From NCBI GenBank assembly GCA_035503515.1, contig DATJTJ010000130.1:1-64000 (forward strand): 64,000 nucleotides of DNA. Direction: 5' to 3'. This stretch comes from DAIDKA01 sp035503515 (GTDB lineage Bacteria > Pseudomonadota > Gammaproteobacteria > Steroidobacterales > Steroidobacteraceae). A model generated the notes under the pieces. It worked only from the letters and a program-made list of their open reading frames with translations, had not been told where the DNA came from and did not search any database. Shown one piece after another: positions 33,595 through 43,463 of the stretch; the stretch's first letter is position 1; the number at the start of each line of letters is the position of its first letter. The position numbers and the translations under genes were made by a program.

Positions 33595-35448
33595 ATGGCT
33601 CCGCGAGACCACAAAGGCCGCTCCGCCCCGGCTGCGCCGGGCGGTGTGGATTCGACCCTGATGGGGTTCTTCGGCGTTTTCCGGTACAGCCGCCAGGCAT
33701 TGGGCCTGGTACTGGACACCAGCCCGCGGCTGACCCTGGCGCTGGCCCTGCTGACCCTGGTCGCCGGCACGGTGCCGGCGGGTATCGCCTGGGTCGGATC
33801 GCAGCTGGTGGATGCCGTGGTCACGGTCATCCGTGCCGGCAACGGCGATGCGCACCGGGTGCTGCACTTCGTGCTGCTGGAAGGAGTGCTGGTGGCGGTG
33901 CTGGCGGCCGCGCAACGCGGCCTCTCATTGTGCCAGTCGCTGCTGCGGGCCCTCCTGGGCCAGCGCGTGAACGTGATGATCCTGGAGAAGGCCCTGACGC
34001 TGGAGCTTGCGCACTTCGAGGACTCCGAGTTCTACGACAAGCTCACGCGGGCCCGCCGCGAGGCGTCCAGCCGGCCACTGAGCCTGGTGATGCGCACCTT
34101 CGGCCTGACGCAGAACGCGATTTCGCTCGCCAGTTTCGGTGGGCTGCTGTTCCGGTTCTCGCCCTGGGCGGTGGCCGTACTGCTGCTGTCGGGGCTGCCG
34201 GCCTTCATCGCCGAGGCGCGCTTCTCCGGTGATGCCTTCCGCCTGTTCCGGTGGCGCTCACCGGAGACGCGCATGCAGCTGTACCTGGAGTCCGTGCTCG
34301 GGCGCGAGGAGCACGCCAAGGAGGTGCGCCTGTTCGGTCTCGGGAGCCGGCTGCTGGCTCGCTACCGCGACATCTTCACGACGCTGTACCGGGAGGACCG
34401 CGCGCTCACCATCCGGCGCGACGCCTGGGGGTTCTTCCTGGGGCTGATCGGCACCTGCGCGCTGTACCTGGCCTATGCCTGGATCGCGCTCGCGACCGTC
34501 CGCGGGGTCATCACCCTGGGCAAGATGACCATGTACCTGGCGCTCTTCCGGCAGGGGCAGTCGGCGGTGTCCGCCGCGCTGTCCTCGATCGGCGGGATGT
34601 ACGAGGACAACCTGTACCTGTCGACGCTGTATGAGTACCTGGATACTCCGGTGCCGGCGTCCCGGGGTGAACTCATCAAGGGTCCGCATCCCGAGGATGG
34701 CATCCGCTTCGAGAACGTCGGCTTCGTCTATCCCGGCGCCACCCAACCGGCGCTGCAGGATGTGACGCTGCACCTGCGGCCGGGCAGCAGTCTCGCCCTG
34801 GTGGGTGAGAATGGCTCGGGCAAGACCACGCTCATCAAGCTGCTGACGCGGCTGTATCGCCCGACTTCGGGGCGCGTGCTGCTGGATGGGCTGGACCTGG
34901 AGCTGTGGGAAGAGAGCCGGCTGCGCGAACGCATCGGCGTCATCTTCCAGGATTTCGCCCGCTACCAGATGCTGGTGGGCGAGAACGTCGGTGCCGGCGA
35001 TGAGCCCTTTTTCCTGGACGAGGAACGCTGGCGCGAGGCCGCCGACAAGGCCCAGGCGGATGATTTCATCAGGACGCTGCCGTCCGGATATCACACGCAG
35101 TTGGGCAGGTGGTTCAAGGACGGGCGCGAGCTCTCCGGCGGCCAGTGGCAGAAGGTCGCGCTGTCACGGGCGTTCATGCGCGTCCGCGCCGACGTGCTGG
35201 TGCTGGATGAGCCCACCGCGGCCATGGACGCCCGGGCCGAGGCCCTGGTATTCGAGCGCTTCCGGCAACTGGGACGCGACCGGATGACCATCCTGATCTC
35301 GCATCGCTTCTCCACCGTGCGCATGGCCGATGAAATCGCGGTGCTCGAACAGGGTCGCATCATCGAACGCGGCAGCCACGAGCAGCTGATGCAGCGCGAG
35401 GGCCATTATGCGGCACTCTTCTCGCTGCAGGCGCGAGGCTACCGCTGA
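33595..35448 (+). CDS. ABC exporter (fused permease and ATPase)
   Basis: A 617-residue half-transporter that should homodimerise. Six helices lie in residues 40-330, including LTLALALLTLVAGTVPAGIA and FLGLIGTCALYLAYAWIALA. The nucleotide-binding domain shows Walker A GENGSGKTT (about 403-411), Q-loop FQDFARYQM, signature LSGGQWQ (about 512), Walker B VLVLDEPTAAMD (about 535) and the switch histidine in LISHRFSTVRMADEI. The transmembrane part resembles exporters for peptides, lantibiotics or lipids and often lies outside known drug-exporter groups. The ATG at 33595 is preceded by AGGA; the Met at 33661 is an alternative start. Confidence 0.9.
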   Translation: MAPRDHKGRSAPAAPGGVDSTLMGFFGVFRYSRQALGLVLDTSPRLTLALALLTLVAGTVPAGIAWVGSQLVDAVVTVIRAGNGDAHRVLHFVLLEGVLVAVLAAAQRGLSLCQSLLRALLGQRVNVMILEKALTLELAHFEDSEFYDKLTRARREASSRPLSLVMRTFGLTQNAISLASFGGLLFRFSPWAVAVLLLSGLPAFIAEARFSGDAFRLFRWRSPETRMQLYLESVLGREEHAKEVRLFGLGSRLLARYRDIFTTLYREDRALTIRRDAWGFFLGLIGTCALYLAYAWIALATVRGVITLGKMTMYLALFRQGQSAVSAALSSIGGMYEDNLYLSTLYEYLDTPVPASRGELIKGPHPEDGIRFENVGFVYPGATQPALQDVTLHLRPGSSLALVGENGSGKTTLIKLLTRLYRPTSGRVLLDGLDLELWEESRLRERIGVIFQDFARYQMLVGENVGAGDEPFFLDEERWREAADKAQADDFIRTLPSGYHTQLGRWFKDGRELSGGQWQKVALSRAFMRVRADVLVLDEPTAAMDARAEALVFERFRQLGRDRMTILISHRFSTVRMADEIAVLEQGRIIERGSHEQLMQREGHYAALFSLQARGYR

Positions 35449-35467
35449 GAGGTCCCGCCCTGGCTGC

Positions 35468-37585
35468 TCAGCCGGCGGCCACCTCCATCAGCACGGCGAT
35501 CGAGCGGGCCGGCAGCGTCAGCGTCGCACCGCCGGGCAAGGGTTTGCCGTAGGGCGGCCGTCCTTCGGCGCTCTCCAGTTCCATGCGCCAGCGTCGTCGC
35601 TCGGGCAGCGGCGGCAGCACGAACGCCATGGTGTCGTGATGGGCGTTGAACAGCAGGGTGAAGTTCTCATCCAGCACCGGATGGCCCCGGGTGTCGGTGC
35701 GATGCACCGCGGCGCCCGAAAGGTGCATCCCCAGGCAGCGTGCGAAGCCCTGGCTCCAGTCGAATTCGGTCATCTCGGTACCCGCGGGCGTGAGCCACGT
35801 CACATCCTTCTGGGATTCGCCCGCCACGGGCAGACCGGTGAGGAAATGCCGGCGCGAGAAGATGGCGTGACTGCGCCGGAAGGCCACCATGCGCTGCACG
35901 AAATCCATGAAGAGCCGCTGCTGCGGCCGCAGTTCCCAGTCGAGCCAGGAGATCTCGTTGTCCTGGCAGTACGCATTGTTGTTGCCGGCCTGCGTGCGCC
36001 CGAGTTCATCGCCCGCGAGCAGCATCGGCACACCCTGCGACAGCAGCAGCGTTGCAATCAGGTTGCGCTTCTGGCGCTCGCGGATCTCGAGGATGTCCGG
36101 ATCATCGCTCGGGCCTTCGATCCCCCAGTTCCACGAGCGGTTGTCGTCCGAACCGTCGCGGTTGTCCTCGCCGTTGTCCTCGTTGTGCTTCTGGTTGTAC
36201 GACACCAGGTCGCTGAGCGTGAAGCCGTCATGGGCCGTGACGAAGTTGATGCTGGCGTGGGGCTTGCGGCCGCTGGCCTCGTACAGATCCGAGGAACCGG
36301 TGAAGCGTTGCGCGAATTCCCCGATCAGGCCGCCATCGCCCTTCCAGTAGGCGCGCACGCTGTCACGATACTTGTCGTTCCACTCGTTCCAGCCGGGCGG
36401 GAAGTTGCCGACCTGATAGCCGCCGGCACCCACGTCCCAGGGCTCGGCGATGAGTTTGACCTGCGACAGCACCGGATCCTGGGAAATGGTGTCGAAGAAG
36501 GAACCGAGCCGGTCGACGTCGAACAGCTCGCGGGCGAGCGCCGCCGCGAGGTCGAAGCGGAAGCCGTCGACGTGCATGTCAAGCACCCAGTACCGCAGTG
36601 AGTCCATGATCAGCTGCAGCACCCGCGGGTGCTGCAGGTTCAGCGTATTGCCGGTACCGGTGAAGTCCATGTAGTGACGCAGGCTGCCGGGCACCAGGCG
36701 GTAATACGAAGAGTTGTCGATGCCGCGGAAGCTCAGGGTCGGGCCGCGCTCGCTGCCCTCGGCGGTATGGTTGTAGACCACATCCAGGATGACCTCGATG
36801 CCGGCCGAGTGCAGGCTCTTGACCATGGTCTTGAATTCCTCGACCCGACCGCTGGCGCTGTAGCGCATTTCCGGGGCGAGGAACCCGATGGTGTTGTAGC
36901 CCCAGTAGTTGCGGAGGCCCTGCTTCACCAGATGGCGGTCATCGAGGAAGGCGTGGACCGGCATCAGTTCCACGGCGGTAATGCCCATGCGCCGCAGGTG
37001 GTCGATGACCGGCGCGGTCCCCAATCCGGCATAGGTTCCGCGCAGGGCCGGGGGCACCTGCGGATGCCGCATCGTCATGCCGCGCACGTGCAGCTCGTAG
37101 ATGATGGTGTCGTGCCACGGCGTGCGCGGGGGCCGGTCGTCGCCCCAGGTAAAGGCGGGATCGATGACGCGGCACTTGGGGGTGCCCGCTGCGCTGTCAC
37201 GCTCGTCGTAGGACAGGTCGAGCCTGGAATCGGCCGTGTCATAGCCGAAATGCGCATCGTTCCAGCGCATCCGCCCCGACAGCAGCCGCGCGTACGGCTC
37301 GATCAGCAGCTTGTTCGGATTGAAGCGGTGGCCGCGTTCGGGATCGTAGGGACCATGGCAACGATAGCCGTACAGCTGCCCCGGCCGGGCTTCGGGGAGG
37401 TAGCAGTGCCAGATCTGGTCCGTGCGCTCCTTGAGCTCGATGCGCTCCACCTCGTGGCGGCCGCTGCCGTCGAACAGGCACAGCTCCACCTTGGTCGCGT
37501 TTTCGGAAAACAGCGAGAAATTCACGCCTTCGCCATCCCAGGTGGCGCCCCTGGGATAGGGGTTGCCCGGCCAGACCGCCGTCAT
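35468..37585 (-). CDS. glgX: Glycogen debranching enzyme GlgX
   Basis: A 705-residue GH13 isoamylase-type enzyme that removes short alpha-1,6 branches from phosphorylase-trimmed glycogen. The N-terminal CBM48 segment (NPYPRGATWDGEGVNFSLFS, residues 5-25) precedes the barrel. Catalytic residues are in DGFRFDLAAALA (nucleophile, about 343), LIAEPWDVG (acid/base, about 381) and FVTAHDGFTLSDLV. The family signature PMLLAGDELGRTQAGNNNAY is present. It follows glgB in an ATGA overlap, so branching and debranching activities are made together. No glgA, glgC or glgP is in the window. Confidence 0.97.
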   Translation of the reverse strand: MTAVWPGNPYPRGATWDGEGVNFSLFSENATKVELCLFDGSGRHEVERIELKERTDQIWHCYLPEARPGQLYGYRCHGPYDPERGHRFNPNKLLIEPYARLLSGRMRWNDAHFGYDTADSRLDLSYDERDSAAGTPKCRVIDPAFTWGDDRPPRTPWHDTIIYELHVRGMTMRHPQVPPALRGTYAGLGTAPVIDHLRRMGITAVELMPVHAFLDDRHLVKQGLRNYWGYNTIGFLAPEMRYSASGRVEEFKTMVKSLHSAGIEVILDVVYNHTAEGSERGPTLSFRGIDNSSYYRLVPGSLRHYMDFTGTGNTLNLQHPRVLQLIMDSLRYWVLDMHVDGFRFDLAAALARELFDVDRLGSFFDTISQDPVLSQVKLIAEPWDVGAGGYQVGNFPPGWNEWNDKYRDSVRAYWKGDGGLIGEFAQRFTGSSDLYEASGRKPHASINFVTAHDGFTLSDLVSYNQKHNEDNGEDNRDGSDDNRSWNWGIEGPSDDPDILEIRERQKRNLIATLLLSQGVPMLLAGDELGRTQAGNNNAYCQDNEISWLDWELRPQQRLFMDFVQRMVAFRRSHAIFSRRHFLTGLPVAGESQKDVTWLTPAGTEMTEFDWSQGFARCLGMHLSGAAVHRTDTRGHPVLDENFTLLFNAHHDTMAFVLPPLPERRRWRMELESAEGRPPYGKPLPGGATLTLPARSIAVLMEVAAG

Positions 37586-39474
37586 TGCGGGGACAGGAAC
37601 AGTACGCCCAGCGGCGGCAGGGTGAGCGTCAGGGAGTGTGGCCGGCCATGAGTGCCATGATCATCGGCCTGGACCATGCCCGCATTGCCCTGGCCGCTGC
37701 CGCCGTACACCGTGGCGTCGCTGTTCAGCCGTTCGCGCCACAGGCCCGCGCGCGGCACGCCCACACGGTAGTCGTAGCGCACGACCGGCGTGAAATTGCA
37801 GATCACCAGCATCACCGTGCCGCTGGTGCGGTCCTTGCGCAGGAACGACAGCACGCTCGAATCGGCATCGTTGCAATCCACCCACTCGAAGCCCTCGGCG
37901 GTGAAGTCCTGCTCGAACAGCGCCGGAGCGTCCCGATACAGCAGGTTGAGGTCGCGGACCCAGCGTTGCACGCCCGCGTGCAGCGGGTACTGCGTGACGT
38001 GCCATTCGAGGCTGCTGTCGTGCTGCCATTCGCGCTTCTGGCCGAATTCGCAGCCCATGAAGAGCAGCTTCTTGCCCGGATGGCCCCACATGTAGCCGAA
38101 CAGCAGCCGCAGGTTGGCGAACTGCTGCCATTCATCGCCGGGCATCTTGCCGATCAGCGAGCCCTTGCCATGCACCACCTCATCGTGGGACAGCGCCAGC
38201 ACGAAGTTCTCGGTGAACGCATACCAGATGGAGAAGGTGATCTGGTTGAAATGGTGCCGTCGGAACAGCGGATCGGTCTGGAAGAACTTGAGCGTGTCGT
38301 GCATCCAGCCCATGTTCCACTTCAATCCGAATCCCAGCCCGCCGAGGTATACGGGGCGCGACACCTGTGGCCAGGCGGTGGATTCCTCGGCGATGGTCTG
38401 GGTGCCGGGGTGATCCCGGTAGATGGCCTCGTTGAGGGACTTGAGGAAATCGCGGGCACCCAGGTTTTCGTGGCCGCCGAAGCGGTTGGGTACCCACTCT
38501 CCGGCCTTGCGACCGTAGTCGAGGTAGAGCATCGAGGCCACCGCGTCCACTCGCAGTGCGTCGGCGCGGTAGACCTGCAGCCAGTACAGCGCGTTGCTGC
38601 CGAGGAAATTGCGGACCTCCGCGCGGCCGTAGTTGAAGATGGAGCTGTTCCATTCCGGGTGGTAGCCCTGGCGAGGGTCGGCGTGCTCGTACAGATGGGT
38701 GCCGTCGAAGAAGGACAGGCCATGCTGGTCGCTCGGAAAATGCGACGGCACCCAATCCAGGATCACGCCGATGCCCCTGGCGTGCAGGTGATCCACCAGG
38801 TACATGAAATCCTGCGGCGTCCCGTAGCGGGAGGAGGGCGCGAAGTAGCCGGTGATCTGGTAGCCCCAGGAACCGAAGAACGGATGCTCCATGACGGGCA
38901 TCAGCTCGACATGCGTGAAGCCCATCCAGGCCACGTAGTCGGCCAGCTCGTGCGCGATCTCGCGGTAGTTGAGCGAGCGGTTGCCGTCCTCCGGCACTCG
39001 CTTCCAGGAACCCAGGTGGACCTCGTAGATCGACCAGGGCGCATCCAGCGCGTTCACCCGGCCACAGTCACGCTGCCACTCGATGTCGTTCCAGGCGTAC
39101 GCATTGTCCCAGACCACCGCCCCGGTCCGGGGCGGCTCCTCGCAGCGCAGCGCATAGGGGTCGCTTTTTTCCACCGCGTACCCGCCGTAGCGGGAGCGCA
39201 CGAAATACTTGTAGACGCTGCCGGGGCCCAGGTCCGGGATGAACAGCTCCCAGATGCCGGAATGATCCTGGCGCGGTGCCATCGGATGGCTGTCGTGGTC
39301 CCAGCCGTTGAAGTCGCCGATGACGTGCACCGCTGCGGCATTCGGCGCCCAGACGGCGAAGCGCGTACCCTGGGTACCGCCGACGCTGTCCGGATGCGCC
39401 CCGAGCTTGTCGTAGGCGCGGAAGAACGTGCCTTCCCGGAAATGGTATATGTCGGTATCGGTGAGTTCGCTCAT
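37582..39474 (-). CDS. glgB: 1,4-alpha-glucan branching enzyme GlgB
   Basis: A 630-residue GH13 enzyme that creates alpha-1,6 branches in glycogen. It is shorter than the E. coli enzyme and has a single N-terminal CBM48 (TRFAVWAPNAAAVHVIGDFN, from about residue 40). The barrel includes WSIYEVHLGSWKR, HVELMPVMEHPFFGSWGYQI, the nucleophile in DALRVDAVASMLYLDYG (about 311), the acid/base in IAEESTAWP (about 363) and LALSHDEVVHGKGS. The C-terminal beta domain ends in LPPLGVLFLSP. I preferred the ATG at 39474 over the one at 39489. It is the upstream gene of a two-gene operon with glgX. Confidence 0.97.
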   Translation of the reverse strand: MSELTDTDIYHFREGTFFRAYDKLGAHPDSVGGTQGTRFAVWAPNAAAVHVIGDFNGWDHDSHPMAPRQDHSGIWELFIPDLGPGSVYKYFVRSRYGGYAVEKSDPYALRCEEPPRTGAVVWDNAYAWNDIEWQRDCGRVNALDAPWSIYEVHLGSWKRVPEDGNRSLNYREIAHELADYVAWMGFTHVELMPVMEHPFFGSWGYQITGYFAPSSRYGTPQDFMYLVDHLHARGIGVILDWVPSHFPSDQHGLSFFDGTHLYEHADPRQGYHPEWNSSIFNYGRAEVRNFLGSNALYWLQVYRADALRVDAVASMLYLDYGRKAGEWVPNRFGGHENLGARDFLKSLNEAIYRDHPGTQTIAEESTAWPQVSRPVYLGGLGFGLKWNMGWMHDTLKFFQTDPLFRRHHFNQITFSIWYAFTENFVLALSHDEVVHGKGSLIGKMPGDEWQQFANLRLLFGYMWGHPGKKLLFMGCEFGQKREWQHDSSLEWHVTQYPLHAGVQRWVRDLNLLYRDAPALFEQDFTAEGFEWVDCNDADSSVLSFLRKDRTSGTVMLVICNFTPVVRYDYRVGVPRAGLWRERLNSDATVYGGSGQGNAGMVQADDHGTHGRPHSLTLTLPPLGVLFLSPQ

Positions 39475-39538
39475 GGGGCCATCGTACACTTTTGAGTCCT
39501 GCTTGTTCCGCCGTCGGGCAATCGATTAATGTCGGAAA

Positions 39539-40636
39539 ATGATGACTGAAAGCACCGATACCGGGCAGACCGTCGAACCGCGGGCGCTGGTGCCGATCAT
39601 CATCGGCCATCGGGGGGCGAGCGGGTACGTTCCGGAACACACGCTGGCGTCCTATTTCCTGGCCATCCAGCAGGGCGCGGATTTCATCGAGCCTGACCTC
39701 GTCAGCACTCGCGATCGCGTGCTGGTGGCCCGTCACGAAAATGAAATCGGCGGCACCACGGACGTGGCGTCGCATCCGCAATTTGCGGATCGCCGTACCA
39801 CCCGGGTGGTCGATGGTGTCAGCATCGAAGGCTGGTTCATCGAGGATTTCACGCTCGCCGAGCTCAAGACACTGCGCGCCCGCGAACGCATTGCCGACCT
39901 GCGGCCTGCCAACGCAAGGTTCGACGGACAGTTCGAGATCCCCACCCTGGATGAAATCCTCGACCTGGTGCACGGCGCCGACGTAGTACGCGCGCACGCG
40001 GCCCGGCTGCGGCACGAACCTCCGCCGCTGCGCATCGGCGTCTATCCGGAAACCAAGCACCCGACCTACTTCTCCGGGATCGGACTGGCACTCGAAGAGC
40101 CGCTGCTGGAAACCCTCGAACGGCACGGGTTCGCGCACCCGGACGCGCCGGTCTTCATCCAGTCGTTTGAGACCGCCAATCTGCGGATGCTGCGCTCGAT
40201 GACCCAGCTGCCCCTGGTGCAGCTGGTGGCCGCCACCGGCGCCCCCTACGACTGGGTGCTCGCGGGCGACCCGCGCAACTACGCCGGCATGATCACGCGC
40301 CGGGGTCTGAAGCAGGTTGCCGACTATGCGGATGCGATCGGGGTCGAAAAAACGCTGGTGATCCCGCGTTCCGCGCAGGGTGCGCTGGGAGCACCGACGG
40401 GGTTGATCGACGATGCCCACGCCGAGGAACTGCTGGTGCATGCCTGGACGTTCCGCGCGGAAAACCACTTCCTGCCGCCGGCCGCGCGCTCGGGGACGGA
40501 GCCCGCCGCCCTCGGTGATCTTGCCCTGGAACTCGTTCCGTATCTGAAGGCCGGCCTGGATGGCGTTTTCATCGACCAGCCGGTGCTCGGCGTGCGCACC
40601 CGCGACGCGCTGCTCCGGGACAGCGGGGAGGACTAG
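39539..40636 (+). CDS. glpQ: Glycerophosphodiester phosphodiesterase, GlpQ type
   Basis: A 365-residue enzyme that hydrolyses glycerophosphodiesters to glycerol-3-phosphate and alcohol. The TIM barrel begins at IIIGHRGASGYVPEHTLASY and ADFIEPDLVSTRDRVLVARH (metal site His/Glu/Asp). The GlpQ-type insertion and IPTLDEILDLV, then IGVYPETKHPTYF and VFIQSFETANLR, match the periplasmic GlpQ class. Unlike typical GlpQ there is no signal peptide: the first 18 residues are polar (MMTESTDTGQTVEPRALV). Either it works in the cytoplasm or the true start is missing. The stop overlaps the convergent gene in a palindromic CTAG. Confidence 0.9.
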   Translation: MMTESTDTGQTVEPRALVPIIIGHRGASGYVPEHTLASYFLAIQQGADFIEPDLVSTRDRVLVARHENEIGGTTDVASHPQFADRRTTRVVDGVSIEGWFIEDFTLAELKTLRARERIADLRPANARFDGQFEIPTLDEILDLVHGADVVRAHAARLRHEPPPLRIGVYPETKHPTYFSGIGLALEEPLLETLERHGFAHPDAPVFIQSFETANLRMLRSMTQLPLVQLVAATGAPYDWVLAGDPRNYAGMITRRGLKQVADYADAIGVEKTLVIPRSAQGALGAPTGLIDDAHAEELLVHAWTFRAENHFLPPAARSGTEPAALGDLALELVPYLKAGLDGVFIDQPVLGVRTRDALLRDSGED

Positions 40637-43260
40637 GGCCGACGTCGCGCCTTGGCGCCGACGAACAGCAGTGAGCCATCGCCCGCACGGGTGCCCTGGG
40701 CCGCCTGGTCAGCCGGCGCCTGCAGCAGCGTGCGGGCGCGGGCGGCTGCGGTTTCCGCCGTCTGTGCGGTCAGCTGCATTTCCACGGGCGCCGCCAGCAG
40801 GAATCCCTGCACCGTGATCGGGCCGCACTGGCCCAGCAGTACCAGCTGCCCCGGGCGCTCCACGCCCTCGGCGACGACCTCCAGACCCAGGCCATGGCAC
40901 AGCGCGATGACCGAGCGGGCGATGGCGGCGGAGCGCGGATTGTGATCGATTTCCTCGATCAGCGTGCGGTCCAGCTTGACGCGGTTGATCGGCAATTGCG
41001 CCAGCGACGCAAGCGAGGAGTAACCGGTTCCGAAATCATCCAGCGCGACCGCCACATCGAGGGCCCGCAGTCGCTGCAGGGCCGCCAGTGTCGCCGGCGC
41101 CGTCTGGATGACCGTCTCGGTGATCTCGATTTCCAGCGCATCTCCGGGCAGTCCGGTGACGGACAACGCCTCGATGACGTGGTCCACGAAACTGCCATCC
41201 AGCAGCTGCATGGCCGAGACGTTGATGGCCACGCTGGCGTTGTGCCAGCCCATCGCGCGCCAGGCCTTCACGGTGGCCGTGGCCGAGCGCAGCGCCCAGG
41301 TGGTCAGCTCGCGCATGAGGCCGGTGGCTTCGGCGATCTCGATGAACTCGCTGGCACTGGCGATCCGGCCATCCCCCTTGCGCCAGCGCAGCAGGGCCTC
41401 CACACCGGCGGGCTCCAGCGTGTGCAGCGCGATCTGGGGCTGGTACATGAGCAGCAGGTCGCCGTCCTCCACCGCGCGTCGCAAGGCCTGCTCGAGGCGG
41501 AACCGGTGGGCGGCCAGATCGTAGAGTTCCGGGGTGTACATGGCGAAGCGGTTGCGGCCTAGGTCCTTGGCGTGGAACAGCGCCACGTCCGCCGTGCGCA
41601 GCAGCGCATCGGCGTCGCGGGCATGGTCCGGGTACAGTGTCGCGCCGATGCTGGCGCTGGTGGAGAGCTGGCGGCCATCCACCAGCAGCGGCTTCTGCAA
41701 CGCCTCGATGACCTTCGCGGCCTGTTCACAGACGTGCTCCGCGCTCACGGCGTCCTCGATCAGCACCGTGAATTCGTCACCCCCCAGGCGCGCAATGAAG
41801 GCCGACGGCTCGAGGGCCTCCCGCAGGCGCAGGCCCACCAGCTGCAGCACGCGGTCGCCGAACTTGTGGCCGAGGGTGTCGTTGACGGATTTGAAATTGT
41901 CCAGGTCCACGAACAGCAGCGCGCAGCGGCGCTCGGCGTGCGCCGCCATGGCGAGGGCGGCGGCCAGCCGCGCGGTCAGCTGGCGGCGGTTGGGCAGTTC
42001 GGTCAGCGGGTCGTGATGCGCCAGGTGGTGCAGCGCCCGGGTGCGATCCTCGACGTTCTGCTCGAGCACCGCCTGGTGTGCCCGCAGATCCGCTTCGGCG
42101 TCGCTGATCTTCGCCGCCATGGCATTGAAGGCTTCGGCGAGCTCGGCGATCTCGGCGGAGCCGCCGCCGCGGGCGCTCACGTCGCGCTCGCCCGCGGTCA
42201 GCCGGCGGGTCGCGACCATGAGCCTGCGGACCGGAAGCGATATGCGCAGCGCCAGCAGCAGTGACACCAGCAGCACCACGACCACGACGGCGATGCCCGT
42301 CGAAACGAGCGCCCGCTGGGCGTTGGTTGCGGCCTGCGCGGCCCGCTGAGCCGCCGCCGAGAGCGCTTGCCGCGCCGGCTCCTGCAGCAGCGTCTGTGCG
42401 TCGCTGATCAGCCCGCTGCCCGCGCTCAGGAAATCGTGGCGGTCGCGGGCGTTGCTCGCATCGAAGCGATTGACCTGGTTGCGCAGGCTCACCGAGCGGT
42501 TGAAGTCCTCGCGCACGATCTCCATCCAGGCGGCGCCCGGCGAGTGCATGAGTTCGGCATCGTTGCGATCCAGCGTCGCCGCAAATTCATGTTCGGCGCG
42601 CGCTGCGGCATCGCCCAGGTCGGCGACCGAGCGCAGCCCCGCGGCCGCCTGCGACAACTCCATGAGCGACTTGCGGGCGACGACGACCGCCGTGTCGTTG
42701 ATCGCAAGACCGGCGCCGCCGGCCCGGGTGATGCGCCGGCCCTCGGCTTCCAGCAGTTCGTGCCGCTCCCGCAGCCACTGCTGCCGTGCGCCTGAGCTGC
42801 CGGCGAGCGTGCGACCGGCCGCGACGTGGGCGGCGATCCGCTGTTCGAGCAATTGCTGGTTGCGGGCCTCGGGCGGGACTGAGGCGCCCCGGGGCATGCG
42901 TTCAAACCACACGGTGAGCGCGTCGTTCAGGTCGCCGGCCGCGGCATCGAGCGCGGCCTGCACCGAATGCTGTGCTTCGACCGAGGTCGTTTCGGAGCCG
43001 AGCGATTCTTCCACGGCGCGGTCGAATGCGGCCAGCTTCTCGATGATGGCGCCGGCGAGGCGCGCCTGCGGTTCATAGCGCAGTTGCAGGGAGCGTACCG
43101 CCTGGGCTGCGGTGTGAGTGATGTTGTCGGCAACCAGCTGACCGACCAGCACCACGAACGCGACGGCCGCCAGCCCGAGCGCCAGGTGTGCACCGATGCC
43201 CAGCCGCCAGCGGCGGCGCGGGATAGCGGGGTCGGAAGCCGTTTCAGAAGCCGACTGCAC
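40633..43260 (-). CDS. Membrane-bound GGDEF-EAL protein (cyclic-di-GMP metabolism)
   Basis: About 875 residues. An N-terminal helix (LGIGAHLALGLAAVAFVVLV) and a second helix (VSTGIAVVVVVLLVSLLLAL) bracket a periplasmic sensor of about 270 residues. A HAMP domain follows (SLPVRRLMVATRRLTAGERD). The diguanylate cyclase domain has an intact active site, RLGGDEF. The EAL domain carries GVEALLRWR, NVSAMQL, ALEIEITETV, DDFGTGYSSLA and VVAEGVE, so both activities are possible. I chose the GTG at 43260 because the preceding in-frame stretch back to an ATG at 43398 is not protein-like and would leave only 65 bases for two divergent promoters. Confidence 0.9.
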   Translation of the reverse strand: MQSASETASDPAIPRRRWRLGIGAHLALGLAAVAFVVLVGQLVADNITHTAAQAVRSLQLRYEPQARLAGAIIEKLAAFDRAVEESLGSETTSVEAQHSVQAALDAAAGDLNDALTVWFERMPRGASVPPEARNQQLLEQRIAAHVAAGRTLAGSSGARQQWLRERHELLEAEGRRITRAGGAGLAINDTAVVVARKSLMELSQAAAGLRSVADLGDAAARAEHEFAATLDRNDAELMHSPGAAWMEIVREDFNRSVSLRNQVNRFDASNARDRHDFLSAGSGLISDAQTLLQEPARQALSAAAQRAAQAATNAQRALVSTGIAVVVVVLLVSLLLALRISLPVRRLMVATRRLTAGERDVSARGGGSAEIAELAEAFNAMAAKISDAEADLRAHQAVLEQNVEDRTRALHHLAHHDPLTELPNRRQLTARLAAALAMAAHAERRCALLFVDLDNFKSVNDTLGHKFGDRVLQLVGLRLREALEPSAFIARLGGDEFTVLIEDAVSAEHVCEQAAKVIEALQKPLLVDGRQLSTSASIGATLYPDHARDADALLRTADVALFHAKDLGRNRFAMYTPELYDLAAHRFRLEQALRRAVEDGDLLLMYQPQIALHTLEPAGVEALLRWRKGDGRIASASEFIEIAEATGLMRELTTWALRSATATVKAWRAMGWHNASVAINVSAMQLLDGSFVDHVIEALSVTGLPGDALEIEITETVIQTAPATLAALQRLRALDVAVALDDFGTGYSSLASLAQLPINRVKLDRTLIEEIDHNPRSAAIARSVIALCHGLGLEVVAEGVERPGQLVLLGQCGPITVQGFLLAAPVEMQLTAQTAETAAARARTLLQAPADQAAQGTRAGDGSLLFVGAKARRRP

Positions 43261-43463
43261 TGTTTGTGTTCCGCAGCATGAGACATAAGCCCGGATCCGG
43301 AGATTCCAGGAATCATGCGAACGGGGCCGATGTTGCCCCCCTGGCGGTGCGGCGTCCGTGGCGGGTTTCGCAAAAGCGACGTGCGTAAGCGCCGCCATGG
43401 CGTCAAAAGCGCGGTTTTGGGGCTTTGGCGGATCCTTTGGCCAGTTGCTCTATACTGACCGCC

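Noticed and set aside
43261..43398. N-terminal extension of the GGDEF-EAL protein from an upstream ATG at 43398
   Set aside because: The extra residues are low in hydrophobic pattern and Pro/Arg/His-rich, and the extension would crowd the divergent promoter. A GTG at 43260 is a better start, though this is not certain.
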